NCBI GenBank assembly: GCA_017305195.1
Contig: JAFKMU010000054.1
Location: 47,499-111,498 of the forward strand
Direction: 5' to 3'
Length of the DNA: 64,000 nucleotides
Source of the DNA: Verrucomicrobiota bacterium
GTDB lineage: Bacteria > Verrucomicrobiota > Verrucomicrobiia > Chthoniobacterales > Terrimicrobiaceae
Both the position numbers and the translations under genes were made by a program. The notes under the pieces were generated by a model. That model worked only from the letters and a program-made list of their open reading frames with translations, did not search any database and was not told where the DNA came from. Every line of letters begins with the position of its first letter. Position 1 is the first letter of the stretch. This document shows, one piece after another, positions 17,712 to 27,092 of this stretch.

Positions 17712-20168
17712 ATGAGCCAATTCGAATCCGCTCTCGACACTTCCGTCCCCGGCCTGAAGCGCCTGATCCAAACCCACCTCAAGTTCAGCCTGGCCCGAGA
17801 TGCCTCGACGGCCACGAAGCGAGACTGGTGGCTGGCCACCTGTAAGGCCGCTCAAAGCGTCGTGGTGGAGAGAATGATCGCCACCCAGGCGGTTCATCAC
17901 AACAGCAACGCCAAGCGGGTTTACTATTTGTCCCTGGAGTTTCTCATGGGACGTCTGTTTTCCAACACGATCTACAGTGCCGGCGTCATGGAAAACATGG
18001 TGCATGCCTTGGAGGAGCTGGGACTCGATTTCGAGGAGCTGCGCAGCGAGGAGTATGACATGGGCCTCGGCAATGGAGGTCTCGGTCGCCTCGCCGCGTG
18101 CTTCCTCGATTCCCTCGCCACGCTCGACCTGCCGGCAATCGGCTACGGCATCCATTACCAATACGGCCTCTTCAAGCAGGAGTTCCGCAACGGCTATCAG
18201 GTGGAACTGCCCGATGCCTGGATGCGCGACGGAACGCCATGGGAAATCGTCCGCCCGGAACACGCCACCGAGATCAAGGTCTACGGCTACGTCGAGAATG
18301 TCTTCGACGACCGCGGCAACTATGTCTCCCGCTGGAACGGCTGGAAAAAGCTGCTCGGCATCCCGTACGACATTCCGATCCCCGGTTACGGGACGAACAC
18401 CGTCAACTACCTGCGCCTGTGGGAATCTCGCGCGGCGGAGGATTTCGATTTCGAGGCCTTCAATCGCGGCGGTTACGACGAGGCGGTGCGCGAAAAGAAC
18501 CACAGCGAGACGATTTCCAAGGTTCTTTATCCCAACGACAAGACGGAGAGCGGCAAGGAACTGCGCCTGCTCCAGCAGTATTTCTTCGTGGCGTGTTCGC
18601 TCAAGGACATCATCCGCCGCTTCCGCAAGACGAATGAGGACTGGAGCGAATTCCCGGAAAAGGTCGCCATCCAGCTCAACGACACGCACCCGGCGGTCGC
18701 GATCATCGAGATGATGCGCCTGCTCCTCGACGAGTACAGCATGTCCTGGGGTCCGGCCTGGAGTCTGGTCACAAAAACCTTCGCGTACACGAACCACACC
18801 CTCCTGCCCGAGGCCTTGGAGAAGTGGAGCGTGGGGCTGTTCCAGAAGGTGCTCCCGCGCCATCTGCAGATCATTTTTGAGATCAACAAGCTCTTCCTGG
18901 AGGAGGTCGAGGCCAAGTGGCCCGGCGATACCGCCAAGAAGCAAATCCTCTCGCTCATCGAGGAAGGCCCGACCCAGATGGTCCGCATGGCTCACCTCTC
19001 CGTGGTGGGCAGCCACTCCGTCAACGGCGTCGCCGCCCTGCATACGGAACTGCTGAAAAAAGACCTGTTTCCCGAGTTTGACGCGCTGTATCCGGGCAAG
19101 TTCAACAACAAGACGAATGGCATCACGCCACGTCGTTGGCTGCTGGCCTGCAACCCGCGCCTGAGCGACCTCATCACCTCCAAGATCGGCCATGGCTGGG
19201 AGCGCAATCTCGACAAGCTGCGCGAACTCGAGCCCTACGCTGACAACGAGGAGTTCAAGTCGGCCTTCATGCATGTGAAGCATGCCAACAAGGTCGACCT
19301 CGCCCGCATCATCAAGGAATCCTGCGACGTCTCGGTGGACCCGTCGGCGCTCTTCGACGTCCAGATCAAGCGCCTGCACGAGTACAAGCGCCAGCATTTG
19401 AATCTGCTGCATATCCTCGCGCTCTATCGCAGGCTGCTGCAGGACCCGTCGCTGGATATCACGCCTCGCGTGTTTGTTTTCGCAGCAAAAGCCGCCCCGG
19501 GTTACGACCTGGCGAAATGCATCATCAAGGCGATCAACTCGGTCGGCAAGGTGATCAACAACGACAAGCGCATCAACGATCGCCTCAAGGTGGTCTTCCT
19601 GCCGAACTACCGCGTCTCGCTCGCCCAGCGCATCGTGCCGGCGGCAGACCTTTCCGAGCAAATCTCGACCGCGGGCAAGGAAGCCTCGGGAACAGGCAAT
19701 ATGAAGCTCGCACTCAACGGGGCGCTGACGATCGGCACGCTCGATGGCGCCAACGTGGAGATCCGCGAGGAAGTCGGCGACGACAATATTTTCATCTTCG
19801 GCATGACCGTCGAGGAGGTCAACGCCTTGTGGGCGCGTGGATACAATCCGCAGGATTACTACAAAGCCGATGAGGAACTCCGCGCCGTGGTGGACTGGGT
19901 GGGATCAAACTACTTCACGCCCGACGAACCGCACGGCGTCCTCAGCATGCTCCGGGACAATCTCTACTACAGCGATCCGTTCCTCTGCCTGCCGGACTTC
20001 CGGTCCTATAGCGACGCCCAGAAACGGGTCGACGCCACCTTCCGCGACAAGGATAAATGGGCCAAGATGGCCATCCTCAACACCGCACGGGTGGGCAAAT
20101 TCTCCAGCGATCGCACGATCATGGAGTACGCCAAGGACATCTGGCACCTGGAGCAGAAGCCGTTTTAG
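17712..20168 (+). CDS. glgP: glycogen/starch alpha-glucan phosphorylase
   Basis: 818 residues, the normal length for the GT35 family. Family motifs are [28 protein letters not shown], and the pyridoxal-phosphate Lys in [19 protein letters not shown]. It cleaves alpha-1,4 glucan ends with phosphate to give glucose-1-phosphate. The glycogen synthase at 27093-28298 and the glucokinase tail at the left edge are in the same broad pathway. GAGA lies about eight bases before the ATG. Confidence 0.97.
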   Translation: MSQFESALDTSVPGLKRLIQTHLKFSLARDASTATKRDWWLATCKAAQSVVVERMIATQAVHHNSNAKRVYYLSLEFLMGRLFSNTIYSAGVMENMVHALEELGLDFEELRSEEYDMGLGNGGLGRLAACFLDSLATLDLPAIGYGIHYQYGLFKQEFRNGYQVELPDAWMRDGTPWEIVRPEHATEIKVYGYVENVFDDRGNYVSRWNGWKKLLGIPYDIPIPGYGTNTVNYLRLWESRAAEDFDFEAFNRGGYDEAVREKNHSETISKVLYPNDKTESGKELRLLQQYFFVACSLKDIIRRFRKTNEDWSEFPEKVAIQLNDTHPAVAIIEMMRLLLDEYSMSWGPAWSLVTKTFAYTNHTLLPEALEKWSVGLFQKVLPRHLQIIFEINKLFLEEVEAKWPGDTAKKQILSLIEEGPTQMVRMAHLSVVGSHSVNGVAALHTELLKKDLFPEFDALYPGKFNNKTNGITPRRWLLACNPRLSDLITSKIGHGWERNLDKLRELEPYADNEEFKSAFMHVKHANKVDLARIIKESCDVSVDPSALFDVQIKRLHEYKRQHLNLLHILALYRRLLQDPSLDITPRVFVFAAKAAPGYDLAKCIIKAINSVGKVINNDKRINDRLKVVFLPNYRVSLAQRIVPAADLSEQISTAGKEASGTGNMKLALNGALTIGTLDGANVEIREEVGDDNIFIFGMTVEEVNALWARGYNPQDYYKADEELRAVVDWVGSNYFTPDEPHGVLSMLRDNLYYSDPFLCLPDFRSYSDAQKRVDATFRDKDKWAKMAILNTARVGKFSSDRTIMEYAKDIWHLEQKPF

Positions 20169-20185
20169 GCCGCTCGCGTCTTTTC

Positions 20186-20214
20186 CGGCTGCCCGGCTCC
20201 GGCCGCGGCAGCCG
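20186..20214. terminator. hairpin between convergent glgP and HAD gene
   Basis: CGGCTGCC (20186-20193) and GGCAGCCG (20207-20214) form a perfect 8-base stem around a GC-rich loop, in the short gap between two convergent genes. There is no U-tract on either strand, so termination is only suggested by position. Confidence 0.4.
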
Positions 20215-20220
20215 TAAAGG

Positions 20221-20952
20221 CTATTCCTTGATGGGATGCCCTATCGGGATATCGAGGGGCTGGCCTGGTTTTTCCAAGACCTCCAACAGGCTCTCAGGCT
20301 TATCGTAAAGCCTTCCGGGGTTCATCCCCTCCAGCGAACGGCGGCTGTTATACCCCCAACTGACTGCTGCCATGGGAATTCCCGCCTTGTGCGCGGCCTC
20401 GATGTCTCGCGTCTCGTCTCCGACGAAAAGCATGTCCCCGTGCGCAAACCGGAAGTCCTTCATGACCTGGCGAATCTCCCGGGCCTTTCCCAGCAGCTTC
20501 GAAGAACTGCGAACGAACTGAAAGACATCGAGATCGTGATTGCGAAGAAAGGTACGGACATTGTCCTCGGTGTTGGACGTGATGATTCCGAGTGCAAACT
20601 GCCGACGATGCAATTCCCTCACCAGCTCGGGAATGCCCGGCAAAGGCGCCACCCGATCGATCTGCGCATGGAGTGCCGCGGTGCCGCGAGACCCGATGCG
20701 GCTCAGCTTTGTCGGTGACACACCAAGGAATTTCATCAACTCCCGGGTGCGCATATCGCGAGCGTGCTCGACTTCGTCGCGACTGAGCCTGCGGAATTTA
20801 AACTCATCCGCCAGCTTGTTCAGGATATCGAAGGCGATATCAAAGGTATCCGCCAGCGTTCCATCGAAATCGAAAACGATGACCTTGGGTGCAACGACGA
20901 CAGGGGCCTTTGGTTTACGCCGCCCAAAAACCCGATGTGCCCACTGCTTCAC
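20221..20952 (-). CDS. HAD-family hydrolase (phosphoglycolate phosphatase-like)
   Basis: 243 residues. HAD motif I is VFDFDGTLADT, motif II IITSNTE, the Lys region KLLGKAREI, and motif IV FVGDETRDIEAA. The cap is the small helical type seen in Gph-like phosphatases. The substrate is unknown. A GTG start at 20952 overlaps the aldo/keto reductase stop as GTGA, so the two genes are coupled. Confidence 0.88.
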   Translation of the reverse strand: MKQWAHRVFGRRKPKAPVVVAPKVIVFDFDGTLADTFDIAFDILNKLADEFKFRRLSRDEVEHARDMRTRELMKFLGVSPTKLSRIGSRGTAALHAQIDRVAPLPGIPELVRELHRRQFALGIITSNTEDNVRTFLRNHDLDVFQFVRSSSKLLGKAREIRQVMKDFRFAHGDMLFVGDETRDIEAAHKAGIPMAAVSWGYNSRRSLEGMNPGRLYDKPESLLEVLEKPGQPLDIPIGHPIKE

Positions 20953-21986
20953 GCGGCGGCTTCCGCGGGCAGCTCCATCGTCCCTTTGTAGCGTCCCTCC
21001 TCGGGTTCCAGGCCAAAATTTGCCGCGACCAGTTCCTCCACACGGGTCAGTTCATCTTGAGAAAGCGGGGCCACATCCGAGGCTGCGGCGAACTCCCGCA
21101 ACTGCTCTGCGTTGTAGATATTGGGCAGGATGGATGCCACCCGGTCATCCGCAAGCAGCCACTGAATGGCAGCCTGGCCGAGAGTTCGTTCGCCACCGCG
21201 CTCAAGGAAGCGGAGTTGTTCGACCTTCTTTACGCCATTGGCGAGCCAGGATTTTGGCCTATGACTGCGATGGTCGTTCGGAGGGAAGACCGTGTCAGCG
21301 GTGTATTTGCCCTCCAGCATGCCGGAGGAATGTGGGACACGGATGAGGAACATGGTATCTGCCTGTGCATCGCGCGCCGCATCCTGAATGGTCTTGCCCG
21401 GGTGCTGCTCGAGGAGATTGTAAATATGCTGGAGCACGCCGGGATTGCGGCGGCGGATGGTGAGGACGCCTTCCGCGAGCCAGCCAATGGCGGGGCCGAG
21501 AGCGACGCCATAGTGTTTCACCTTACCGGCGGCCCGCAGGTCTTCGAGAGTCGCCCAGAGCGCATCGTCCTCCACCTGCTCAAACCGGATGTTGTGAAGC
21601 TGAAGGAGGTCGATGGTATCGGTCTTGAGGCGCTTCAGTGCTGCCTCGGTGGCCCGCCGGATGTTCTCCGGGCTGAAATCCTGGGGAATCTCGCGCTGCC
21701 CGCGACGTTCCTCGCCATGATTCACGAAATCGTAGCCAACCTTGGTCGCAATGACGATTTCATCGCGTCGGTCTGCAAAGGCCTTGCCGATAAGCTCCTC
21801 GCTGCGGCCATTCCCATAGGTATCCGCTGCGTCAAAGAGGGTGATTCCGAGATCCAGAGCCTCATTCATCAAAGCTACCGCTTCGTCGTCGGTATAGTTG
21901 CCCCACCAGCCGGTCGAGACCGTCCAGAGACCAAATCCAACCTCGCTCACACGTATGTCCGTGCCTCGGAATGTGCGGTACTTCAT
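20949..21986 (-). CDS. aldo/keto reductase
   Basis: About 345 residues beginning MKYRTFRGTDIRVSEVGFGL. The catalytic region LFDAADTYGNGRSEELIGKAF carries Asp and Tyr. It is followed by VIATKVGYD and the substrate-side TIDLLQLHNI, where the His is present. The C-terminal half matches AKR cofactor-binding helices (QAAIQWLLADDRVASILPNI). It probably reduces a carbonyl with NAD(P)H; the substrate is unknown. An ATG at 22001 is an alternative start. The open frame continues far upstream, but that part is antisense to the amine oxidase gene and is not coding. Confidence 0.88.
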   Translation of the reverse strand: MKYRTFRGTDIRVSEVGFGLWTVSTGWWGNYTDDEAVALMNEALDLGITLFDAADTYGNGRSEELIGKAFADRRDEIVIATKVGYDFVNHGEERRGQREIPQDFSPENIRRATEAALKRLKTDTIDLLQLHNIRFEQVEDDALWATLEDLRAAGKVKHYGVALGPAIGWLAEGVLTIRRRNPGVLQHIYNLLEQHPGKTIQDAARDAQADTMFLIRVPHSSGMLEGKYTADTVFPPNDHRSHRPKSWLANGVKKVEQLRFLERGGERTLGQAAIQWLLADDRVASILPNIYNAEQLREFAAASDVAPLSQDELTRVEELVAANFGLEPEEGRYKGTMELPAEAAA

Positions 21987-22154
21987 ATTGGCAGGGAACA
22001 TGCCATTGCCTGAAGCGATTTGCCAAGATACTATCTCTTTTAGTTTTGAACTGTACCGGTTTTTGGCTCCGATCTGCTGGTTTTCCTTGCCTGTGATGGC
22101 TGGAGTCGCTCTAGCTGCTGGGATGGAACCCCGGACCCTCCAGGAGAGCATCCC

Positions 22155-23390
22155 GTGGTCGTAGTCATAGGTGCAGGACTGGCGGGACTCGCGTGTGCGC
22201 GCAGCTTGCAGCACGCAGGCCGCGATGTCCTTGTCCTGGAGGCAAATCCCGAGGTCGGCGGACGCGTCAGGCATGAACGCATCGGGGGTTTCACGTGCGA
22301 CCTGGGGTTCCAGGTGATCATGGACTCGTATACGAGCCTCCGCGCGCACGTGGATTTCGCCGCGCTGCGCCCGAGATACTTCGATTCCGGAGCGGTCATG
22401 TGGGATGCGGGGAAGCTTTTCCACCTCCACAACCCGCTGAAACACCCATCCTCTACCGGTACGACGTTTGGCAGCACGGCTTTTACCTGGCTGGACAAGA
22501 TCCGTCTCACCAGGATGGTGGCCGACCTGCTGCTCGCGCCGGATATCGACCCGACAACCTTGATCGACGCCGGCGAAACGACCTGGGATTTCCTGAAGAA
22601 ACGCGGAATAAGTGCCCAGGCGGTCCGTCGTTTCTTCCAGCCCTTCTTCGGCGGAGTGTTTCTGGACGATACCCTGAGCGCCCCGGCCTCCCTCTTCCTC
22701 TTTTACCTGAAAAAATTCTCCTCCGGCCGGGCATTCGTTCCCGCCGGGGGCATCGGGGCCCTCCCGGAGCAAATGGCCTCCCGTCTCCCGCCCGGGGCGC
22801 TCCGTCTCGACAGTCCGGTCGTGCATCTCGACATCCGGGATCGCCGGACGGCAAATATCATGCTCTCCGGGAATCGCATCATTCATGCCACCCAGGTGGT
22901 GATCGCCACGGATGAGCCTGCAACACGACGCCTGCTCCAGGATGCAACGCCGAGCCGGGAGCATACCTCCACCCGCGTGGTGTACTTTTCCTCCCGCAAA
23001 AGCCTCTACCCGGACCGCTTGATCGTCCTCCCCGCCGGTCAGGACAGGCTGGTCCGGCACTTTGCCCAGATCACGAACGTGGCGCCGGAATATGCTCCCG
23101 ATGGCATGCATCTCGTCAGCGCCACCATTTTGCACGACCGGGGCTTCAGCCCGGAGGAAATCGTTACTCGCGCCCGGGCAGAGATCGCCGAGGTCTTTCC
23201 GGGGACAGCGGACGCCCTGAGATTCCTCCACCAGCGGCATATCGCCTACGCTACGCTCAAGTCCGGCACTCCACCCTCCTCTCCCTGGCCCAATGTCCAT
23301 CTCGCCGGAGACCAAATCTCGACGAGCAGTATTGACGCCGCGATCCGGTCCGGGGAAAACGCAGCCCGGCGAGTCCTGGAGAATATCTGA
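22155..23390 (+). CDS. FAD-dependent amine oxidase / protoporphyrinogen oxidase-like protein
   Basis: 411 residues from a GTG with AGGAG ten bases upstream. The N-terminal dinucleotide-binding motif is VVVIGAGLAGLACARSL, with LVLEANPEVGGRVR, and the C-terminal FAD contact is VHLAGDQISTSSIDAAIRSG. The family oxidises amines, porphyrinogens or polyenes; the substrate cannot be read. It is the first gene of a tight four-gene operon (3-base gap to the next gene). Confidence 0.88.
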   Translation: MVVVIGAGLAGLACARSLQHAGRDVLVLEANPEVGGRVRHERIGGFTCDLGFQVIMDSYTSLRAHVDFAALRPRYFDSGAVMWDAGKLFHLHNPLKHPSSTGTTFGSTAFTWLDKIRLTRMVADLLLAPDIDPTTLIDAGETTWDFLKKRGISAQAVRRFFQPFFGGVFLDDTLSAPASLFLFYLKKFSSGRAFVPAGGIGALPEQMASRLPPGALRLDSPVVHLDIRDRRTANIMLSGNRIIHATQVVIATDEPATRRLLQDATPSREHTSTRVVYFSSRKSLYPDRLIVLPAGQDRLVRHFAQITNVAPEYAPDGMHLVSATILHDRGFSPEEIVTRARAEIAEVFPGTADALRFLHQRHIAYATLKSGTPPSSPWPNVHLAGDQISTSSIDAAIRSGENAARRVLENI

Positions 23391-23393
23391 TCT

Positions 23394-24299
23394 ATGCTAG
23401 CGTTTTCGACAGCCTGGAATGCCGGTCGGCATCGCAGCGGCAAGAAGATCGTCCGTGAAATCCTCGACATGGGGTTCGACGCCATCGAACTCGGCCACGG
23501 ACTCAAAGCCAACACGGTCCACGAAATCCTTGCCTTTCAGGAAAAAGAGGGCTTCACGGTCTCCAGCCTGCACAATTTCTGCCCCCTGCCCCCGGAGGTG
23601 ATGATCGATAACCCGGACTGCTATGAGTTCACCTCGCACCGGGCCACCGACCGCCAACGAGCCGTCCGACTGACTCTCCAGACCATCGACATGGCGGAAC
23701 GCTTCGGAGCCCGGGTCGTCGTGCTGCACACGGGGCGGATCAAAACCCTCAAGCTCACCCGTCATCTCCGCGAGCTCGTGGAGCAGGAAGGGAGCTTCAC
23801 CCGTCACTACGCCGAGGAGAAGGTCCGGGCCGTGCTCCGTCGAGAGAAGGTGGGAGAGGTCTATATCCGGCGCGCTCTGGACTGCCTGATGGAGATCACC
23901 GACTACGCCTCGCAAAAAGGCATCCGGCTGGGCATCGAGAACCGCGAGCACTACGAGGCGATGCCCTCCGAGCACGAGTTCGTCAATTTCCTCCAGCGCT
24001 TGGACGCGCCCAACGCCCTTTACTGGCACGATTTTGGCCATGCCCAGATCAAGCACAACCTTGGGTTGCTCGATCACGCGGACTGGCTGAAGAAGATGGG
24101 GCCTCGCACCATGGGGTGTCACGTCCACGACGTCGGCTGGCCATTTCAGGATCACCGCGCTCCCTTCACCGGGGAGATCCCATTCGAGAAACTGGTACAA
24201 TTTCTTCCTCCGGACTGCCTTTTCGTCTTTGAACTTCATCCGAGAACGGCCAAAGAAGACATCCTCTCCGCTGCCGCGAGGTGGCGCGCTCTCCGATGA
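23394..24299 (+). CDS. sugar phosphate isomerase/epimerase-like TIM-barrel protein
   Basis: 301 residues of the AP endonuclease 2 / xylose isomerase-like family. Candidate metal ligands fall in the usual places: GIENREHYEAMPSE (Glu), WHDFGHAQIKHN (His/Asp), GCHVHDVG (His) and FELHPR (Glu). It probably isomerises, epimerises or cleaves a sugar-like compound using a divalent metal. Its stop overlaps the next start as ATGA. Confidence 0.82.
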   Translation: MLAFSTAWNAGRHRSGKKIVREILDMGFDAIELGHGLKANTVHEILAFQEKEGFTVSSLHNFCPLPPEVMIDNPDCYEFTSHRATDRQRAVRLTLQTIDMAERFGARVVVLHTGRIKTLKLTRHLRELVEQEGSFTRHYAEEKVRAVLRREKVGEVYIRRALDCLMEITDYASQKGIRLGIENREHYEAMPSEHEFVNFLQRLDAPNALYWHDFGHAQIKHNLGLLDHADWLKKMGPRTMGCHVHDVGWPFQDHRAPFTGEIPFEKLVQFLPPDCLFVFELHPRTAKEDILSAAARWRALR

Positions 24300-25324
24300 A
24301 ACGCACTCTCCTGACCATTCTCCAAATCGTTGTCACCGTCCTGCTCCTCTGCTGGATCTTCCGCGATCCCGCCAAGCGCGAGCAGATGGCCACGGCGCTC
24401 CACACCGCGAACTTCCTCTGGCTGATCCCCGGGGCGCTCGCCATTGGCACGGCCTTCGCCCTGCAAACCCAGCGCTGGCGCATCCTCCTGGCCGCTCAGG
24501 GAATTTCCATGGGATGGTGGCGCGCCATGCGCATCTTTCTCATCGGCGCGTTTTTCAACCTCTTCCTGCCCGGCGGGACCGGAGGCGACGTGGTGAAGAT
24601 CTTCTATGCGATGAAGGAGACCAAGGACCGCAAAAGCGCGGCCTTCCTCAGCGTATTGGTCGACAGAATGATGGGTCTCCTCGGCCTCGTGGCGGTGGCC
24701 GCGACGCTCTGCACGCTGGAGTTCAACCTGCTGTTTTCCAAGCCCATCACCCAAGCTCTCATGGGTTCGCTCGGTATCATCCTCGGTGGTTCCCTTACGT
24801 TTATCGTCGCGGGCTTTCTGGTGGATTACTTCCGGCTGGCGCACAAGCTTCCCACCTGGCTTCCGCTCCATGCCAAGATCATCGAGTTTGCCTCGGCTTT
24901 TTCCACCTACGCCCGCAGCCCGAAAACCCTGCTGGCGACCTTCGGCATTTCCATACCGTCGCATCTCCTGATGTTTCTGGCCTTTTATTTCGCAGCGCGG
25001 GCGTTTGGTCTGTTCGGCGGATTTGAAGGCCTCGTCGATGTCTTTGCCGTCCTCCCCGCCATCATGACGGTGGCGTCCCTGCCGGTGAGCCTTTCCGGTC
25101 TGGGAGTGCGCGAGGGCCTTTTTCAGCAGGTCTTTTCGGAGCTTTTCAATACGCCCATAGGAACGGCCGCGATGATCTCCATGACGGGCTTCGCGATGAT
25201 CGTTTTCTGGGGCCTCGTCGGCGGGGTGATCTACATGCTCTTCCGCCCGGCCGGGGGGATTCACATTCGTGAGGTGGAGCAGGAAGTCGACAAGGTCGAA
25301 AAGACCATCGAAGACGCAGCGTGA
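24296..25324 (+). CDS. YbhN/UPF0104-type integral membrane protein (flippase-like)
   Basis: About 342 residues with seven or eight membrane segments. The conserved FNLFLPGGTGGDVVKIFYAMKE and the C-terminal LPVSLSGLGVREGLFQQVF are hallmarks of the lysylphosphatidylglycerol-synthase transmembrane (UPF0104) family. The soluble aminoacyl-transferase domain is absent, so lipid transport or flipping is more likely than lipid aminoacylation. The start at 24296 overlaps the upstream stop (ATGA), and the stop overlaps the next start (GTGA). Confidence 0.87.
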   Translation: MKRTLLTILQIVVTVLLLCWIFRDPAKREQMATALHTANFLWLIPGALAIGTAFALQTQRWRILLAAQGISMGWWRAMRIFLIGAFFNLFLPGGTGGDVVKIFYAMKETKDRKSAAFLSVLVDRMMGLLGLVAVAATLCTLEFNLLFSKPITQALMGSLGIILGGSLTFIVAGFLVDYFRLAHKLPTWLPLHAKIIEFASAFSTYARSPKTLLATFGISIPSHLLMFLAFYFAARAFGLFGGFEGLVDVFAVLPAIMTVASLPVSLSGLGVREGLFQQVFSELFNTPIGTAAMISMTGFAMIVFWGLVGGVIYMLFRPAGGIHIREVEQEVDKVEKTIEDAA

Positions 25325-26079
25325 AGACGGCGCGGCCAAGGGTCTCGGCGAACTTCGCCATCACGGCGGATGGCAAGGCATCCACGCGGAAGAAAACGCC
25401 ATCGGGTTTCACATCGGAGAACGACAAGCGGCGCTTCCGCGAGATTCGCGCCGAGGCTGACGCCGTGCTGGTGGGAGCGGGTACACTCGTCGCGGACAAC
25501 ATGTCCATGGGCGTAAACGATCCCTCCCTGCAACTCGCGCGGAAAAAACGCGGCCAGGCTCCGCAGCCGCTCCGGGTCATCGTCAGCGCATCCGGGCGGC
25601 TCAACCCGAAAGCCAAAATTTTCGCCACGCCCGGAGCGCCGATCGTCGTTTTCTCAACGAACGCCATGCCGGAGCGCGTCCGGTCCTGGCTGGCGGTGAA
25701 AGCCGACGTGTGGCTCTTTGAAAAAACGGTCGACCTCGCCGAGATGATGCGCATCCTGCGGGCGGATTACAAAATCCGCACGGTGATCTGCGAAGGAGGG
25801 CCGACGTTATTCCGCTCCCTGCTGGAGGCGGATCTGGTGGACACTCTGCACCTGACCTGGGCCCCCGTGATCTTCGGAGGCCGCCAGGCATCCACGCTCA
25901 CCGGACTCCCCGGCGAGTTCCTGCCGCATCTGGTGCGCTTCAATCTGGCGAGCCAGGAAGTCCTCGGCGCCGAGTGCTTCCTGACCTATCGGATCAAGCG
26001 ACGGGTGACGAAGCCAGCTCCTCGAGCAGCTTCCGCAGTTCGTCGATCCCCTCGCCCTGTTCGGCGCTCATCGGAATAA
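25321..26079 (+). CDS. RibD C-terminal-type pyrimidine reductase
   Basis: 252 residues from a GTG in a GTGA overlap. The reductase core has SANFAITADGKAS at the N-terminus, ADAVLVGAGTLVADN, and ICEGGPTLFRSLLEADLVD. The deaminase half of RibD is absent. The last 30 residues are Arg/Pro/Ser-rich, overlap the 3' end of convergent obgE by 86 bases and probably have no structural role. It uses NADPH to reduce a ribosyl-pyrimidine or similar substrate. Closing an oxidoreductase operon, it may not serve riboflavin synthesis at all. Confidence 0.85.
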   Translation: MKTARPRVSANFAITADGKASTRKKTPSGFTSENDKRRFREIRAEADAVLVGAGTLVADNMSMGVNDPSLQLARKKRGQAPQPLRVIVSASGRLNPKAKIFATPGAPIVVFSTNAMPERVRSWLAVKADVWLFEKTVDLAEMMRILRADYKIRTVICEGGPTLFRSLLEADLVDTLHLTWAPVIFGGRQASTLTGLPGEFLPHLVRFNLASQEVLGAECFLTYRIKRRVTKPAPRAASAVRRSPRPVRRSSE

Positions 26080-27085
26080 TCTTCACCTTGCGGACCTTGG
26101 CCTTGAGGCGCTTGAGGTTTTCCTTGGCCTCGGGGAGATCGACCTTGTTGGCGATGACCGCCCACGGCTTGGCCGCGAGAGTGGGATCGTACAGCTTCAG
26201 CTCCTGGCGAAGCGTCTGGAAGTCCTCGACCGGATCGCGGCCTTCGCTGCCTGCGGTATCCAGCACGAACAGTAGCAACTGGCAGCGCACGATATGGCGG
26301 AGGAATTCGTGCCCGAGGCCCTTGTTCTCATGCGCTCCCTCGATCAATCCCGGGATATCGGCAACGGTGAGCCGCTGGTAGCCATTGAGATCGACCACGC
26401 CGACCACAGGGTTCAGCGTCGTAAAGGGATACGGGGCCACCCGTGGATGAGCGGCGGAAATCTTGCCGAGCAGAGTGCTCTTGCCTGCGTTGGGATAACC
26501 CACCAGGCCGACGTCGGCGATGGTGCGCAACTCCAAGGCAAACCAACCCTCCTCACCAGGCCATCCATCCGTCGTACGGCGCGGGGCGCGGTTCGTCGAG
26601 GTCTTGAAATGCGAATTGCCTTTGCCTCCGTCTCCACCGGCGCAGAGAACGAATCGCTGCCCGGGTTGTGAAAGGTCGGCCACGGGCTCCATCGTGCGCA
26701 GGTCGAGATGGGTCTTCTTTACCGGCTCCTCCGAGGCCTCCAGGTCTTCATAGAGCGGGATATCTGTCGGCGCGGGCACCTGGTCCGGCAGGCGGTAGAT
26801 GATCGTTCCCACGGGCACTCGTACGATATGATCCTCTGCGCTTCGTCCATGCTTGTCCTTGCCCTGACCGTGCGCTCCGCGTTTGGACCGAATGTTGGGC
26901 TCGTAGTAAAGCGAAACGAGGTTGTCCGTATGAACATCGGCCTCGAGGATGATGCTGCCCCCCTTCCCTCCGTCGCCTCCATCCGGACCGCCCCGGGGCA
27001 CGAACTTCTCGCGGCGAAAGCTGCAACACCCGTTGCCGCCATCGCCAGCCTTGGCATGGATACGAACTTGATCGACGAATTTCAC
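25994..27085 (-). CDS. obgE: ObgE/CgtA ribosome-associated GTPase
   Basis: 363 residues from a GTG start. The glycine-rich Obg domain (GGPDGGDGGKGGSIIL, GGDGGKGNSHFK) spans about 1-158. The GTPase domain has G1 GYPNAGKST, G3 DIPGLIEGA and G4 NKVDLPEA. It acts in late 50S assembly and the stringent response. The gene follows glycogen synthase by 7 bases on the same strand; rplU and rpmA, frequent neighbours, are not here. Confidence 0.96.
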   Translation of the reverse strand: MKFVDQVRIHAKAGDGGNGCCSFRREKFVPRGGPDGGDGGKGGSIILEADVHTDNLVSLYYEPNIRSKRGAHGQGKDKHGRSAEDHIVRVPVGTIIYRLPDQVPAPTDIPLYEDLEASEEPVKKTHLDLRTMEPVADLSQPGQRFVLCAGGDGGKGNSHFKTSTNRAPRRTTDGWPGEEGWFALELRTIADVGLVGYPNAGKSTLLGKISAAHPRVAPYPFTTLNPVVGVVDLNGYQRLTVADIPGLIEGAHENKGLGHEFLRHIVRCQLLLFVLDTAGSEGRDPVEDFQTLRQELKLYDPTLAAKPWAVIANKVDLPEAKENLKRLKAKVRKVKIIPMSAEQGEGIDELRKLLEELASSPVA

Positions 27086-27092
27086 TCAGTTT

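Noticed and set aside
17691..19661. A 656-codon minus-strand frame opposite glycogen phosphorylase
   Set aside because: Antisense shadow with no family resemblance.
22002..23315. The upstream half of a 788-codon minus-strand frame ending in the aldo/keto reductase
   Set aside because: This part is antisense to the FAD amine oxidase, and the reductase begins normally at 21986.
20949..26079. Riboflavin or heme biosynthesis cluster
   Set aside because: Only isolated family members (RibD reductase half, protoporphyrinogen oxidase-like flavoprotein) occur; no other rib or hem gene is present.
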